Below, one piece after another: positions 14,814-21,018 of a stretch of 41,032 nt of DNA. Made by a program: the position numbers and the translations under genes. Source of the stretch: a virus; IMG/VR virus record IMGVR_UViG_3300035670_000515, positions 1 through 41,032 of that record. One strand, given 5' to 3'. How positions within the stretch are numbered: position 1 is the stretch's first letter; each line of letters opens with the position of its first letter. The notes below the pieces were generated by a model. The model made no database searches, was not told where the DNA came from, and saw nothing but the letters and a program-made list of their open reading frames with translations.

Positions 14814-15113
14814 TTACTTAACCGAATTATAATACTTATCGCTTATCTGGTATTGCTTTAAAATATCCAGCATGATATGATAGTTCCTTGTCTCCTTGTC
14901 ATACTCTGAAGGCAGCATACAAACCACAGGTGTCTTAGGTGAGTTCATAAGATAGCATTTATCATCTGTTATTATTGATGGTTTCTCTAATTTTTCCCTA
15001 GAAAATTCTAGTGCAGGTTTCTCTATCTTGGCTTGTGCCACATCTATCTTGTGGTTGTAAGCACATGATGTTAAAGTAGCCGATGCTGCCAAGGCGATTA
15101 AGGTTTTATACAT
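14814..15113 (-). CDS. Outer-membrane spanin lipoprotein (o-spanin, Rz1-like)
   Basis: A short signal peptide MYKTLIALAASATLTSC ends in a lipobox (L-T-S-C17), so the mature 83-residue protein should be lipidated at Cys17 and anchored to the outer membrane. It overlaps the end of the membrane-anchored coiled-coil gene at 15098, the standard Rz/Rz1 arrangement. Together the two would bridge the periplasm and disrupt the outer membrane at lysis. It has two further Cys. It implies a diderm host. Confidence 0.8.
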   Translation of the reverse strand: MYKTLIALAASATLTSCAYNHKIDVAQAKIEKPALEFSREKLEKPSIITDDKCYLMNSPKTPVVCMLPSEYDKETRNYHIMLDILKQYQISDKYYNSVK

Positions 15114-15460
15114 ATAGTGTCATCATTAAAATTTGTAATACGGCAATTAATTTCTTCGATTATATAATACTTAACTTTTACCTTCTCTGGCACTGTGGTA
15201 GCTGATGCAATTTCTTTTTCTACCCTAGCAGATTCCTTGATTATTTGTTGTGACTTCTTAAAAACGACAGCGGATTGCTTTATAACATTATCTTGTTGTC
15301 CGATAGTAATATCCTTCTGTTGTGTCTTAACCTCTTCCAAAATGGCTTTAACTGCGTCATCTTTCCAGTTGAGTAATGCGTTTCGCACAAAAAGACCAGG
15401 ACCGATAGCAGTTGTGAGTGCAAGGGTATAGAAAATATATTTTGCGTAATTAGGTATCAC
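15098..15460 (-). CDS. Inner-membrane spanin (i-spanin, Rz-like)
   Basis: An N-terminal membrane anchor (about residues 6-27, AKYIFYTLALTTAIGPGLFV) is followed by a long charged, predicted coiled-coil region (about 33-95, LEEVKTQQKDITIGQQDNVIKQ) and a C-terminal tail with two Cys. This N-in anchor plus periplasmic coiled coil is the i-spanin layout. Its 3' end overlaps the o-spanin gene by 16 bases, and its start overlaps the endolysin stop by four. Confidence 0.75.
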   Translation of the reverse strand: MIPNYAKYIFYTLALTTAIGPGLFVRNALLNWKDDAVKAILEEVKTQQKDITIGQQDNVIKQSAVVFKKSQQIIKESARVEKEIASATTVPEKVKVKYYIIEEINCRITNFNDDTICIKP

Positions 15461-15900
15461 ACTTTTAAATCAATAAACAATTCGTCTAACTTTTCTTTGA
15501 TTGGTTCTTGTGCAGAAGGGATAAATATTCTTTTGCCGGATAATGGTTTCACTGTCTGTAAATGACACCAATTGTTTGTCCACTTCGGATGCTCAAGATA
15601 CAACCCACACTCTTCTAATACATCTTGATTGGCTACGCAGTAGCTGTCAAGTTTGCTTTCCGTGTCTGCAAAATCACAAGCAAGACATATTATGTGGTTA
15701 GATTTCTTTGCACCACCTATGGCGGTATTCTTTTTTGGATTTCTATAGCCAGAGGTTACCATCATTGGCTTGCCATATATAGCTCTGAATTTATTTAACG
15801 CTTCCATTAATTTTTTTAAATTAGCTTCTAGAGTTGACGGAATTGTTTCAACAATACCCGTGCGATAATCTTTCAAAATTTCTTCTCTAGTTATAAGCAT
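15457..15900 (-). CDS. M15-family peptidase endolysin
   Basis: A 147-residue zinc peptidase of the M15 (VanY/L-alanoyl-D-Glu type) group. MMVTSGYRNPKKNTAIGGA followed by SNHIICLACDFAD gives zinc ligands His69 and Asp76; EHPKWTNNWCHLQ gives catalytic Glu103 and ligand His113. It should cut peptide stems of peptidoglycan at the end of infection. There is no signal peptide, so it needs a holin. Its position beside spanins supports an endolysin rather than a virion enzyme. Confidence 0.9.
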   Translation of the reverse strand: MLITREEILKDYRTGIVETIPSTLEANLKKLMEALNKFRAIYGKPMMVTSGYRNPKKNTAIGGAKKSNHIICLACDFADTESKLDSYCVANQDVLEECGLYLEHPKWTNNWCHLQTVKPLSGKRIFIPSAQEPIKEKLDELFIDLKV

Positions 15901-15903
15901 AAA

Positions 15904-16257
15904 TTATTCTCTAAATTTTAATTGTTTTAGTTTTCTTTTTGGAGGATTCTCCATATTCTGTTCATACATAATACCGACTGTTGCTTCTAATCTCACAACG
16001 CTTTCGGTTAATTCTTGTGTGGTGGATTGTAATTTATTTATTGTGTGGTTAAAATGCCCGAAGATAAATGACAGCATAAATGCTATGATGGTTACAAAAC
16101 CACCAGACATTGCCGCTATTGGTTTCCAATATCCTGCCATAACTTCTTTACAAGTCTTCTGCGTCCAAGTCTTAAATTTATATTCAAACTCCTTGCTATC
16201 AATGTACTTGCCGATAACTCGCATCAATTTTAATTCTTCGTCATCATCCATAGTCAT
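15904..16257 (-). CDS. One-pass membrane protein with coiled coil, lysis region
   Basis: Starting at MTMDDDEELKLM (ATG 16257; ATG 16251 also possible) the product is about 117 residues: an acidic/basic N-terminal half, one membrane helix (about ISGGFVTIIAFMLSFIFGHF), and a coiled-coil stretch (INKLQSTTQELTESVVRLEATVGIMYEQ), then a basic tail. An open upstream extension to 16308 overlaps the preceding gene and is less likely. Its place between endolysin and an amidase-like membrane protein suggests a holin or lysis accessory. Confidence 0.65.
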   Translation of the reverse strand: MTMDDDEELKLMRVIGKYIDSKEFEYKFKTWTQKTCKEVMAGYWKPIAAMSGGFVTIIAFMLSFIFGHFNHTINKLQSTTQELTESVVRLEATVGIMYEQNMENPPKRKLKQLKFRE

Positions 16258-16267
16258 AGTAAAACAC

Positions 16268-16969
16268 CTATATACTCTCGTTACCTTTGAAACAACTGAA
16301 AGTAGCAAAACAATTATTTTTCAATGACCATTTGATACCAACAAGTTTTCTTGCCTCTTCAATATTTACTATATCAATCTTCCTAAAAGTCAACTTATTT
16401 GTGAGTTCAGCATCTCTTTCTACCACCACACCCCTCTTGTAAAGGAATTCCCGGTCGCCTATGATTAGGGAGCAGTGTCCGTAGGGTGCTGTAAGCAAAG
16501 CACAGAGTGAGCCTGTGATAGAGTGTGGTCGCTTGTATGCTAAGTAGCAATCACCTGCTGAATATAAATCAGATATAGGATGTAAGCTTTCTACCACATA
16601 GCGATATAGGTATGGTATTAAGAACATCACAAAGAAAATCAATGTGATAAAATAATATTCTGGATGTAGAAATACAATGAGATATTGTAGGAATGAGCAA
16701 GTGTTAAATATAACCACAGCTAATAATATTGCTCGTAGGTTATGTCGTTTCCTATCGCAGAGAATAAACGATATTGTTGGGAGTAGCACGCCTTCTAGCA
16801 TTTGCACAATGTTGTATGCAAACCATGCAGAGTCCTCAGTAAGTAATCTAAAACTAACTAGGGTATTTCCAAACTTGGAAAGAATTATTAGGGTCAGTAA
16901 TGCCGTCCCGAAGTTGAATAAGACTTGCCCTTTTCTTAGGAGTTTGTGTTGGATTTTTTGCGGCTTCAT
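16268..16969 (-). CDS. Membrane-anchored permuted papain-like (YiiX/LRAT-type) protein
   Basis: A 233-residue protein with four hydrophobic helices in residues 15-121, then a soluble domain. The domain reads SAGDCYLAYKRPHSITGSL, then PYGHCSLIIGDREFLY (His165), and ends with KNNCFATFS (Cys220). The order His-first, Cys-last matches the circularly permuted NlpC/P60 (YiiX/LRAT) fold, whose members are peptidases, amidases or acyltransferases. Here it could trim peptidoglycan or modify membrane lipids at lysis. The active-site reading is by eye. Its first 116 bases overlap the gene ending at 16854 in another frame. Confidence 0.7.
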   Translation of the reverse strand: MKPQKIQHKLLRKGQVLFNFGTALLTLIILSKFGNTLVSFRLLTEDSAWFAYNIVQMLEGVLLPTISFILCDRKRHNLRAILLAVVIFNTCSFLQYLIVFLHPEYYFITLIFFVMFLIPYLYRYVVESLHPISDLYSAGDCYLAYKRPHSITGSLCALLTAPYGHCSLIIGDREFLYKRGVVVERDAELTNKLTFRKIDIVNIEEARKLVGIKWSLKNNCFATFSCFKGNESI

Positions 16970-17069
16970 AACCTTTCTTTAAAGTAGATACAAGTGATTC
17001 CCGCATAACTGCGTTCTTACCATCCTTAGAGTCTTGTGGTTCTCTTTGTGGAACTGAAGGTGTAGCCAT
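16854..17069 (-). CDS. Small hypothetical protein, 71 aa, overlapping the amidase-like gene
   Basis: A Lys/Pro/Gln-rich 71-residue protein (MATPSVPQREPQDSKDGKNA, then VMRESLVSTLKKGYEAAKNPTQTP). The last 116 bases are shared with the start of the membrane protein gene in a different frame. It starts directly after the preceding gene (15 bases). Codon pattern and context look plausible but no family is recognised. The C-terminal half alone, or the overlap, may be an artefact if the membrane gene starts later (for example Met57). Confidence 0.5.
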   Translation of the reverse strand: MATPSVPQREPQDSKDGKNAVMRESLVSTLKKGYEAAKNPTQTPKKRASLIQLRDGITDPNNSFQVWKYPS

Positions 17070-17084
17070 ACGGGTATCAAATAA

Positions 17085-17852
17085 TTAATTAGACCAAAGT
17101 TTATTATCAGTAATATCAAACAAAATAACAGAATCAACATTACTCTTTTCATTTATTGTTTGTTCTATCTCGTCTGATTTAGTTCTTATAAGAGTTATGA
17201 ACTCATTGCAAGATTGAGCTTTTGTTAGCATTGATTTATCAGTATCTGTTAATGTATATGGCGTGCCTTCGTTTGGTTCGTTAGATGAAACTAATTCTTT
17301 TAAAGCTGTCAACTCCCTGTTTTGTATTTGTAATACTTCTGCTGCGATATTATTTTGTTTATATTGCGGATATAAATCACCAATGCGTTTTGCGGCTTCC
17401 TGTTTTACTTCAGCAATTTTAGCTAATTTAACGGATATGAGTTGTGATTTAGTTGTTGAAGTATAAACCCATGCTCCGTCAATAAATGAAATTGTGCTTA
17501 CTTGGGTAATATTGTTATTTTCATCTTTATCTTCGTATAATTCTAAGTTTGGATGTATATTTGTATATAACTCTAGCTCCTTCTTTAGTATAGATTTTGT
17601 TATAGAACCATCGCTCTTTAAATAGTAATCACCAATTAATTTAATATCCTCGATTAACCAAAGATTATCCGTGACAGAAAACTTTAAAATTTCTAATTCA
17701 GAATTATATTCTATTGGTTCTATAAATGTTGCATTTTTTGGTAATATATACATATCCTTCCCTTGTCTTTCACTTTCCATTGGGTCTATTTTTGCTATGG
17801 ATTCATTTATTAAATACCCATTACTATCAAAGTTATAAATCTTCATACTCAT
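17085..17852 (-). CDS. Tail fibre assembly/chaperone-like protein, 255 aa
   Basis: MKIYNFDSNGYLINESIAKIDPMES with ILPKNATFIEPI at the N-terminus looks like phage tail-fibre assembly (Tfa-like) proteins, which open with a 'F-D-xNG-Y-x-G...A..DP...LP..AT..P' segment; the middle is a helical region (about residues 130-185). It follows directly the tail-collar fibre gene (four-base gap), the usual place of a chaperone needed for trimerising fibre tips. ATG 17852 and 17846 are both possible. Confidence 0.65.
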   Translation of the reverse strand: MSMKIYNFDSNGYLINESIAKIDPMESERQGKDMYILPKNATFIEPIEYNSELEILKFSVTDNLWLIEDIKLIGDYYLKSDGSITKSILKKELELYTNIHPNLELYEDKDENNNITQVSTISFIDGAWVYTSTTKSQLISVKLAKIAEVKQEAAKRIGDLYPQYKQNNIAAEVLQIQNRELTALKELVSSNEPNEGTPYTLTDTDKSMLTKAQSCNEFITLIRTKSDEIEQTINEKSNVDSVILFDITDNKLWSN

Positions 17853-17856
17853 AAAA

Positions 17857-18501
17857 CTAATATTTAATACAATACATTAAGGCTATATTTCTTGGTCTTG
17901 TTTCGTTACCCCCTTCTGCAAGAATACCAATTTGAGTATTAGCATCGTAAGTTCCTGTTGCAGGATTACTATTACTAAATGCTATACCTTTCGCATTTCC
18001 TCCATATAAGCCATTTGCTAATCCATGTTTATGACTTTTAAATATATCTAATTGAGAAGAACCAAAACTTCTTCCACTATCAACTCCTCTACTATTATCC
18101 CAACCTCTAATAAACTCACCTCTTAAATCTGGTATATTAAAAGTTGTAGAACCATCACCAACACCAAACACATCTCCTATTAAAGTAAATAAACCAGAAT
18201 ATGTTGTTCTAGAAATTTCAGAACCATTGCATTCTAAAAACCCCTCTGGAGGTGTATTAGCAGCGAATGGTAAAATTATCCCCCGTGGTATTACTGTCAA
18301 CGGTTTGTCACTCAAATCATTATATGAACCAGAAGTAGCAACTGTCGATAGCGTTGGCTTTCCGGACAAATCATTATATGAACCAGAAGTAGCAACTGTC
18401 GATAGCGTTGGCTTTCCGGACAAATCATTATATGAACCAGAAGTAGCAACTGTCGATAGCGTTGCGATAAAATCTTTTAAGAATTTTGATATATTTGCCA
18501 T
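17857..18501 (-). CDS. Tail fibre protein with tail-collar domain and tandem repeats
   Basis: The 214-residue product has an N-terminal shaft of nearly three identical 18-residue repeats (LSTVATSGSYNDLSGKPT, about residues 15-65) encoded by 54-bp DNA repeats, then a phage tail-collar domain: PRGIILPFAANTPPEGFLECNG, FNIPDLRGEFIRGWDN, KSHKHG, ending ETRPRNIALMYCIKY. Such fibres bind host surface sugars. A promoter and a hairpin lie immediately upstream. The repeats can expand or shrink by recombination and so change fibre length. Confidence 0.85.
   Translation of the reverse strand: MANISKFLKDFIATLSTVATSGSYNDLSGKPTLSTVATSGSYNDLSGKPTLSTVATSGSYNDLSDKPLTVIPRGIILPFAANTPPEGFLECNGSEISRTTYSGLFTLIGDVFGVGDGSTTFNIPDLRGEFIRGWDNSRGVDSGRSFGSSQLDIFKSHKHGLANGLYGGNAKGIAFSNSNPATGTYDANTQIGILAEGGNETRPRNIALMYCIKY
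18313..18464. repeat. 54-bp coding tandem repeat (about 2.8 copies)
   Basis: Copies at 18313-18366 and 18367-18420 look identical, followed by about 44 bases of a third (18421-18464). They encode the LSTVATSGSYNDLSGKPT repeat of the tail fibre shaft. Exact DNA identity indicates recent expansion or active gene conversion. Confidence 0.95.
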
Positions 18502-18529
18502 AATTATATAATATTTCTATAAGCTTTTC

Positions 18530-18559
18530 GAAGCTCTGTATAGAAATATATAGAGCTTC
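18530..18559. other. Hairpin overlapping the tail-fibre promoter
   Basis: Outer arms GAAGCTCT (18530-18537) and AGAGCTTC (18552-18559) form an 8-bp stem; after one mismatch, inner TATA/TATA pairs give a longer stem around a 4-base loop. The hairpin covers the -10 of the minus-strand promoter at 18545-18572. It may be an operator, a bidirectional attenuator, or a processing site between tail genes. Confidence 0.6.
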
Positions 18560-18572
18560 TTTTAAAAGTCAA
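18545..18572 (-). promoter_or_regulatory. Sigma70-like promoter for the tail-collar fibre gene
   Basis: On the minus strand TTGACT (18572-18567), 16 bases, then TATATT (18550-18545). It follows the stop of the upstream tail gene (18575) by two bases and lies 44 bases before the fibre start. Sixteen-base spacing matches the other late promoters. Confidence 0.55.
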
Positions 18573-18574
18573 GA

Positions 18575-19357
18575 TTATTGTTTTACAAACCAATCTGTAG
18601 CAGAGTGTTCGTAGATAAATTCTACATATTCACCTGGTAACAAAGTTAAATTTGCACCACCATCAACTGTATCAGAGTCAGAAGCAGCAACAATAACATT
18701 TTTTGTGCTTGAAGATTTATTCATCACTAAGTGTGATCGTCCATCTTCAGAAGAACCAACAGAAGGTAAAGTTAAAGTAATATTATCAGATGTAATATTA
18801 GAATAAATTTTTTCTTCAGTTGCAGCGATTGCACCGGTTGCAGATTTTTTTACAAATTTTCTGCTAATAGCCGCAATTTGGTCAGCAACATATTGCTTTA
18901 CATCAGCAACAGAACCAGCTTTATCGTCTTCAGAACCAGACATGTCTTCAGCAACTACAGCATCTTTAGCTCTTTGTTCGGTAAAGTATAGGTTTGAAGA
19001 ACCTTCAGCAACATCATCAGAGTTAGATAATTGAATTTTTATCCACCCATCAGCATTGTCAATTTCAGCCTCATTAACCAATTGGAAAGTATCACCTTCA
19101 GCAGTAACAGTAACTATATCACCTAATTGAACGGTAGCAGTAGTTAAAGCATACATAGCTGTTAAATCAGCAACTACCTCTCTTGTAATTTTACTTACAT
19201 CTGGTATTTGCGATACAGGAACCTTACCATTTGCATCAAGCTCGGCAAAACCATTAGCAACGCCTTTTGCGTCTTCAATATCCTCAATACGAGTTTGAGC
19301 TTCTTGCAGATTTGATTTTATGCTCTGCGGCATATTTTTAGTTAAATCGAACGACAT
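18575..19357 (-). CDS. Tail fibre/structural protein, 260 aa
   Basis: Features familiar from tail fibre proteins: GVANGFAELDANGKVPVSQIPD (residues about 32-53), and the repeated-family motif SNLYFTEQRAKDAV (about 121-134), then a coiled coil (VADVKQYVADQIAAI). The C-terminal about 85 residues (KIYSNITSDNITLTLPS ... LLPGEYVEFIYEHSATDWFVKQ) share a module with the T7-fibre-like protein at 20206 and, more weakly, with the protein at 19416. Probably a secondary fibre or baseplate protein; no enzymatic signature. Confidence 0.7.
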   Translation of the reverse strand: MSFDLTKNMPQSIKSNLQEAQTRIEDIEDAKGVANGFAELDANGKVPVSQIPDVSKITREVVADLTAMYALTTATVQLGDIVTVTAEGDTFQLVNEAEIDNADGWIKIQLSNSDDVAEGSSNLYFTEQRAKDAVVAEDMSGSEDDKAGSVADVKQYVADQIAAISRKFVKKSATGAIAATEEKIYSNITSDNITLTLPSVGSSEDGRSHLVMNKSSSTKNVIVAASDSDTVDGGANLTLLPGEYVEFIYEHSATDWFVKQ

Positions 19358-19415
19358 ATATTAAACATTAAAAAGTTAAACGAGTTTAGCGTCTCCACAC
19401 ATATAATCCCACACA

Positions 19416-19775
19416 TCATATTCCATTAATAATCTTCCATATCAAATTCTCTTTATCCAACACCAAGGATATATTTCCTTGCGGACTTACTGTAAATGAA
19501 GCTTGACCTTCTATATTTGAATCTTGTGCATCCGTTATCGTGATATTGAATGTGGTATTCATGTTTATTATTTCAAACATGGAACCATTATCAAGTCCGT
19601 CCTTTGATGGTAGTGTATATTCTATATCAGATGTTGCGGCTTTAGAAGCTATGTTTTTTTCAGTCGTTAATAGCGTTGCGTCATTTTCCGTAAAAACGAT
19701 ATTTGGATTTTGTGATGAACCTCCACCTACGCTGATGCCTCCGAATCCTATATTGCTATTGTCTAAAAAACCCAT
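19416..19775 (-). CDS. Small tail protein sharing the fibre tip module, 119 aa
   Basis: Short protein with a Gly/Ser-rich start (MGFLDNSNIGFGGISVGGGSS) and a C-terminal about 80 residues (KNIASKAATSDIEYTLPSKDGLDNG...SPQGNISLVLDKENLIWKIING) that align by eye with the C-terminal module of the genes at 18575 and 20206: 'leading IEYTLPS', central 'EIINMNTT', and a 'IWKI/WF' end. Probably a fibre tip or decoration. A 58-base AT-rich gap separates it from the gene at 18575. Confidence 0.6.
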   Translation of the reverse strand: MGFLDNSNIGFGGISVGGGSSQNPNIVFTENDATLLTTEKNIASKAATSDIEYTLPSKDGLDNGSMFEIINMNTTFNITITDAQDSNIEGQASFTVSPQGNISLVLDKENLIWKIINGI

Positions 19776-19777
19776 AA

Positions 19778-20134
19778 TTATATACTTAATAATTTCACAA
19801 AACCTATTTCAAGAAAAACATCATTTACCTGTGTTTGATTTAGTTTGAATTTCACAGCTTTAGCACCCCTCCCATCCGTATATGGTGAACATGGAATTAT
19901 TTTTCCAGTTATAATATTTATAGAAGCATTTTCTCCTTTAGAAGGATTATAGAACGGCATCCAGGTATCTTTTTCTTTTTTTGATTCCATCCATAATTCT
20001 AATTTTGTATTCGCAGTAATATTATCTAATGTGGCTATATAAGCTATACCTAAATTTGCCGCCCAAGGAAATTCAATAGGCTCACTATATACCGAACCTG
20101 CGGTTATTTTAACTATTTGAGACCCTATTGACAT
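19778..20134 (-). CDS. Probable tail/virion structural protein, 118 aa
   Basis: Beta-rich small protein (MSIGSQIVKITAGSVYSEPIEFPWAANLGIAYIATLDNITANTKLELWMES) without signal or membrane segment; family not recognised. It lies between two fibre genes, two bases upstream of the fibre-module gene, and likely contributes to the tail tip or fibre attachment. The gap upstream (20135-20205) is AT-rich and has no strong promoter. Confidence 0.6.
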   Translation of the reverse strand: MSIGSQIVKITAGSVYSEPIEFPWAANLGIAYIATLDNITANTKLELWMESKKEKDTWMPFYNPSKGENASINIITGKIIPCSPYTDGRGAKAVKFKLNQTQVNDVFLEIGFVKLLSI

Positions 20135-20205
20135 ATTAATATTATAAAATATATTTTATTATGATTAATATATAAAAATTAAATATCAATTAAATTTTTT
20201 AATTT

Positions 20206-21009
20206 TTAATCTACAGTGAACCATTTAAGCAATGCGTGGTTATAAACGAATTTTTTGTATTCACCCGGAGTGAGTATAATTTCTTCTTCTCCTTCGATTG
20301 TAACTGTTTCAGAATTTACATTTATTTTTGTGTCAAAAGTATTTGTATCTAAATTCAAAATAAATATTTCTCTTCCATCATCAATTAATCCCATACTAGG
20401 AAGTTTTAATGTAGCATCCGCTGTTAATTGAGTATAAACTTTTTTTGCGGCCTTATCGATAGTATCGGACGCAGTAAAACGAATCCAATTATAAAATAAA
20501 TCAATACTACTCCCCGGCACGGCAGTTAAATTCCCATTGTTATCAAATGCTAAGTATTTACCTACCCTATCAGCTAATTTTGGCAATACTAAATTTAACG
20601 CCAAGGTATCTGCATCTGAGGGGGATAATATAACACATCTTTCGATTTGAAATTGTGCCTCTTGTATTAATGATATAAGATAATTGAAATCTATATTTAC
20701 AGCACTTGCACGAAATTCTCCGGACTCTGTATAACCGGAAACTCTTTTAGCAATTGATTGTCTGAATATAACTATCTCATCTCCTAACGCACACGGGGTT
20801 GTCAATATAATATTCCCACCTGTAGCACTCCCAACGCTCTCAACCGGAACTGTATAATCTGTCAGATATGTAAGAAGCAGGTCATTCTTATAAACCTTAA
20901 TATATTCGGCTTTAAAAACAAACCAATCGAAAACAAAAGTTGTTTCGCCAGCGGTAGCAGTATAAGAATTGAAAGGTCTTATATCATTTATTGGAACAAA
21001 AGTAGTCAT
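20206..21009 (-). CDS. T7-type tail fibre N-terminal domain protein, 267 aa
   Basis: Residues 1-110 (MTTFVPINDIRPFNSYTATAGETTFVFDWFVFKAEYIKVYKNDLLL and GGNIILTTPCALGDEIVIFRQSIAKR) match the pattern of the T7 tail fibre N-terminal domain that docks to the tail tube. It ends with the shared C-terminal module (KVYTQLTADATLKLPSM ... LTPGEYKKFVYNHALLKWFTVD). The frame is open from TTG 21015, but ATG 21009 gives a normal start. No host-binding domain of its own is apparent, so it is probably an adaptor carrying the other fibre proteins. Confidence 0.75.
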   Translation of the reverse strand: MTTFVPINDIRPFNSYTATAGETTFVFDWFVFKAEYIKVYKNDLLLTYLTDYTVPVESVGSATGGNIILTTPCALGDEIVIFRQSIAKRVSGYTESGEFRASAVNIDFNYLISLIQEAQFQIERCVILSPSDADTLALNLVLPKLADRVGKYLAFDNNGNLTAVPGSSIDLFYNWIRFTASDTIDKAAKKVYTQLTADATLKLPSMGLIDDGREIFILNLDTNTFDTKINVNSETVTIEGEEEIILTPGEYKKFVYNHALLKWFTVD

Positions 21010-21018
21010 ATACAAAAA

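Noticed and set aside
18313-18464. CRISPR-like array
   Set aside because: Repeat units are directly adjacent, without spacers, and encode a fibre repeat in frame.
18227-18511. 94-codon plus-strand frame with perfect repeats
   Set aside because: The repeats are the reverse complement of the fibre shaft repeats; the true coding strand is minus.
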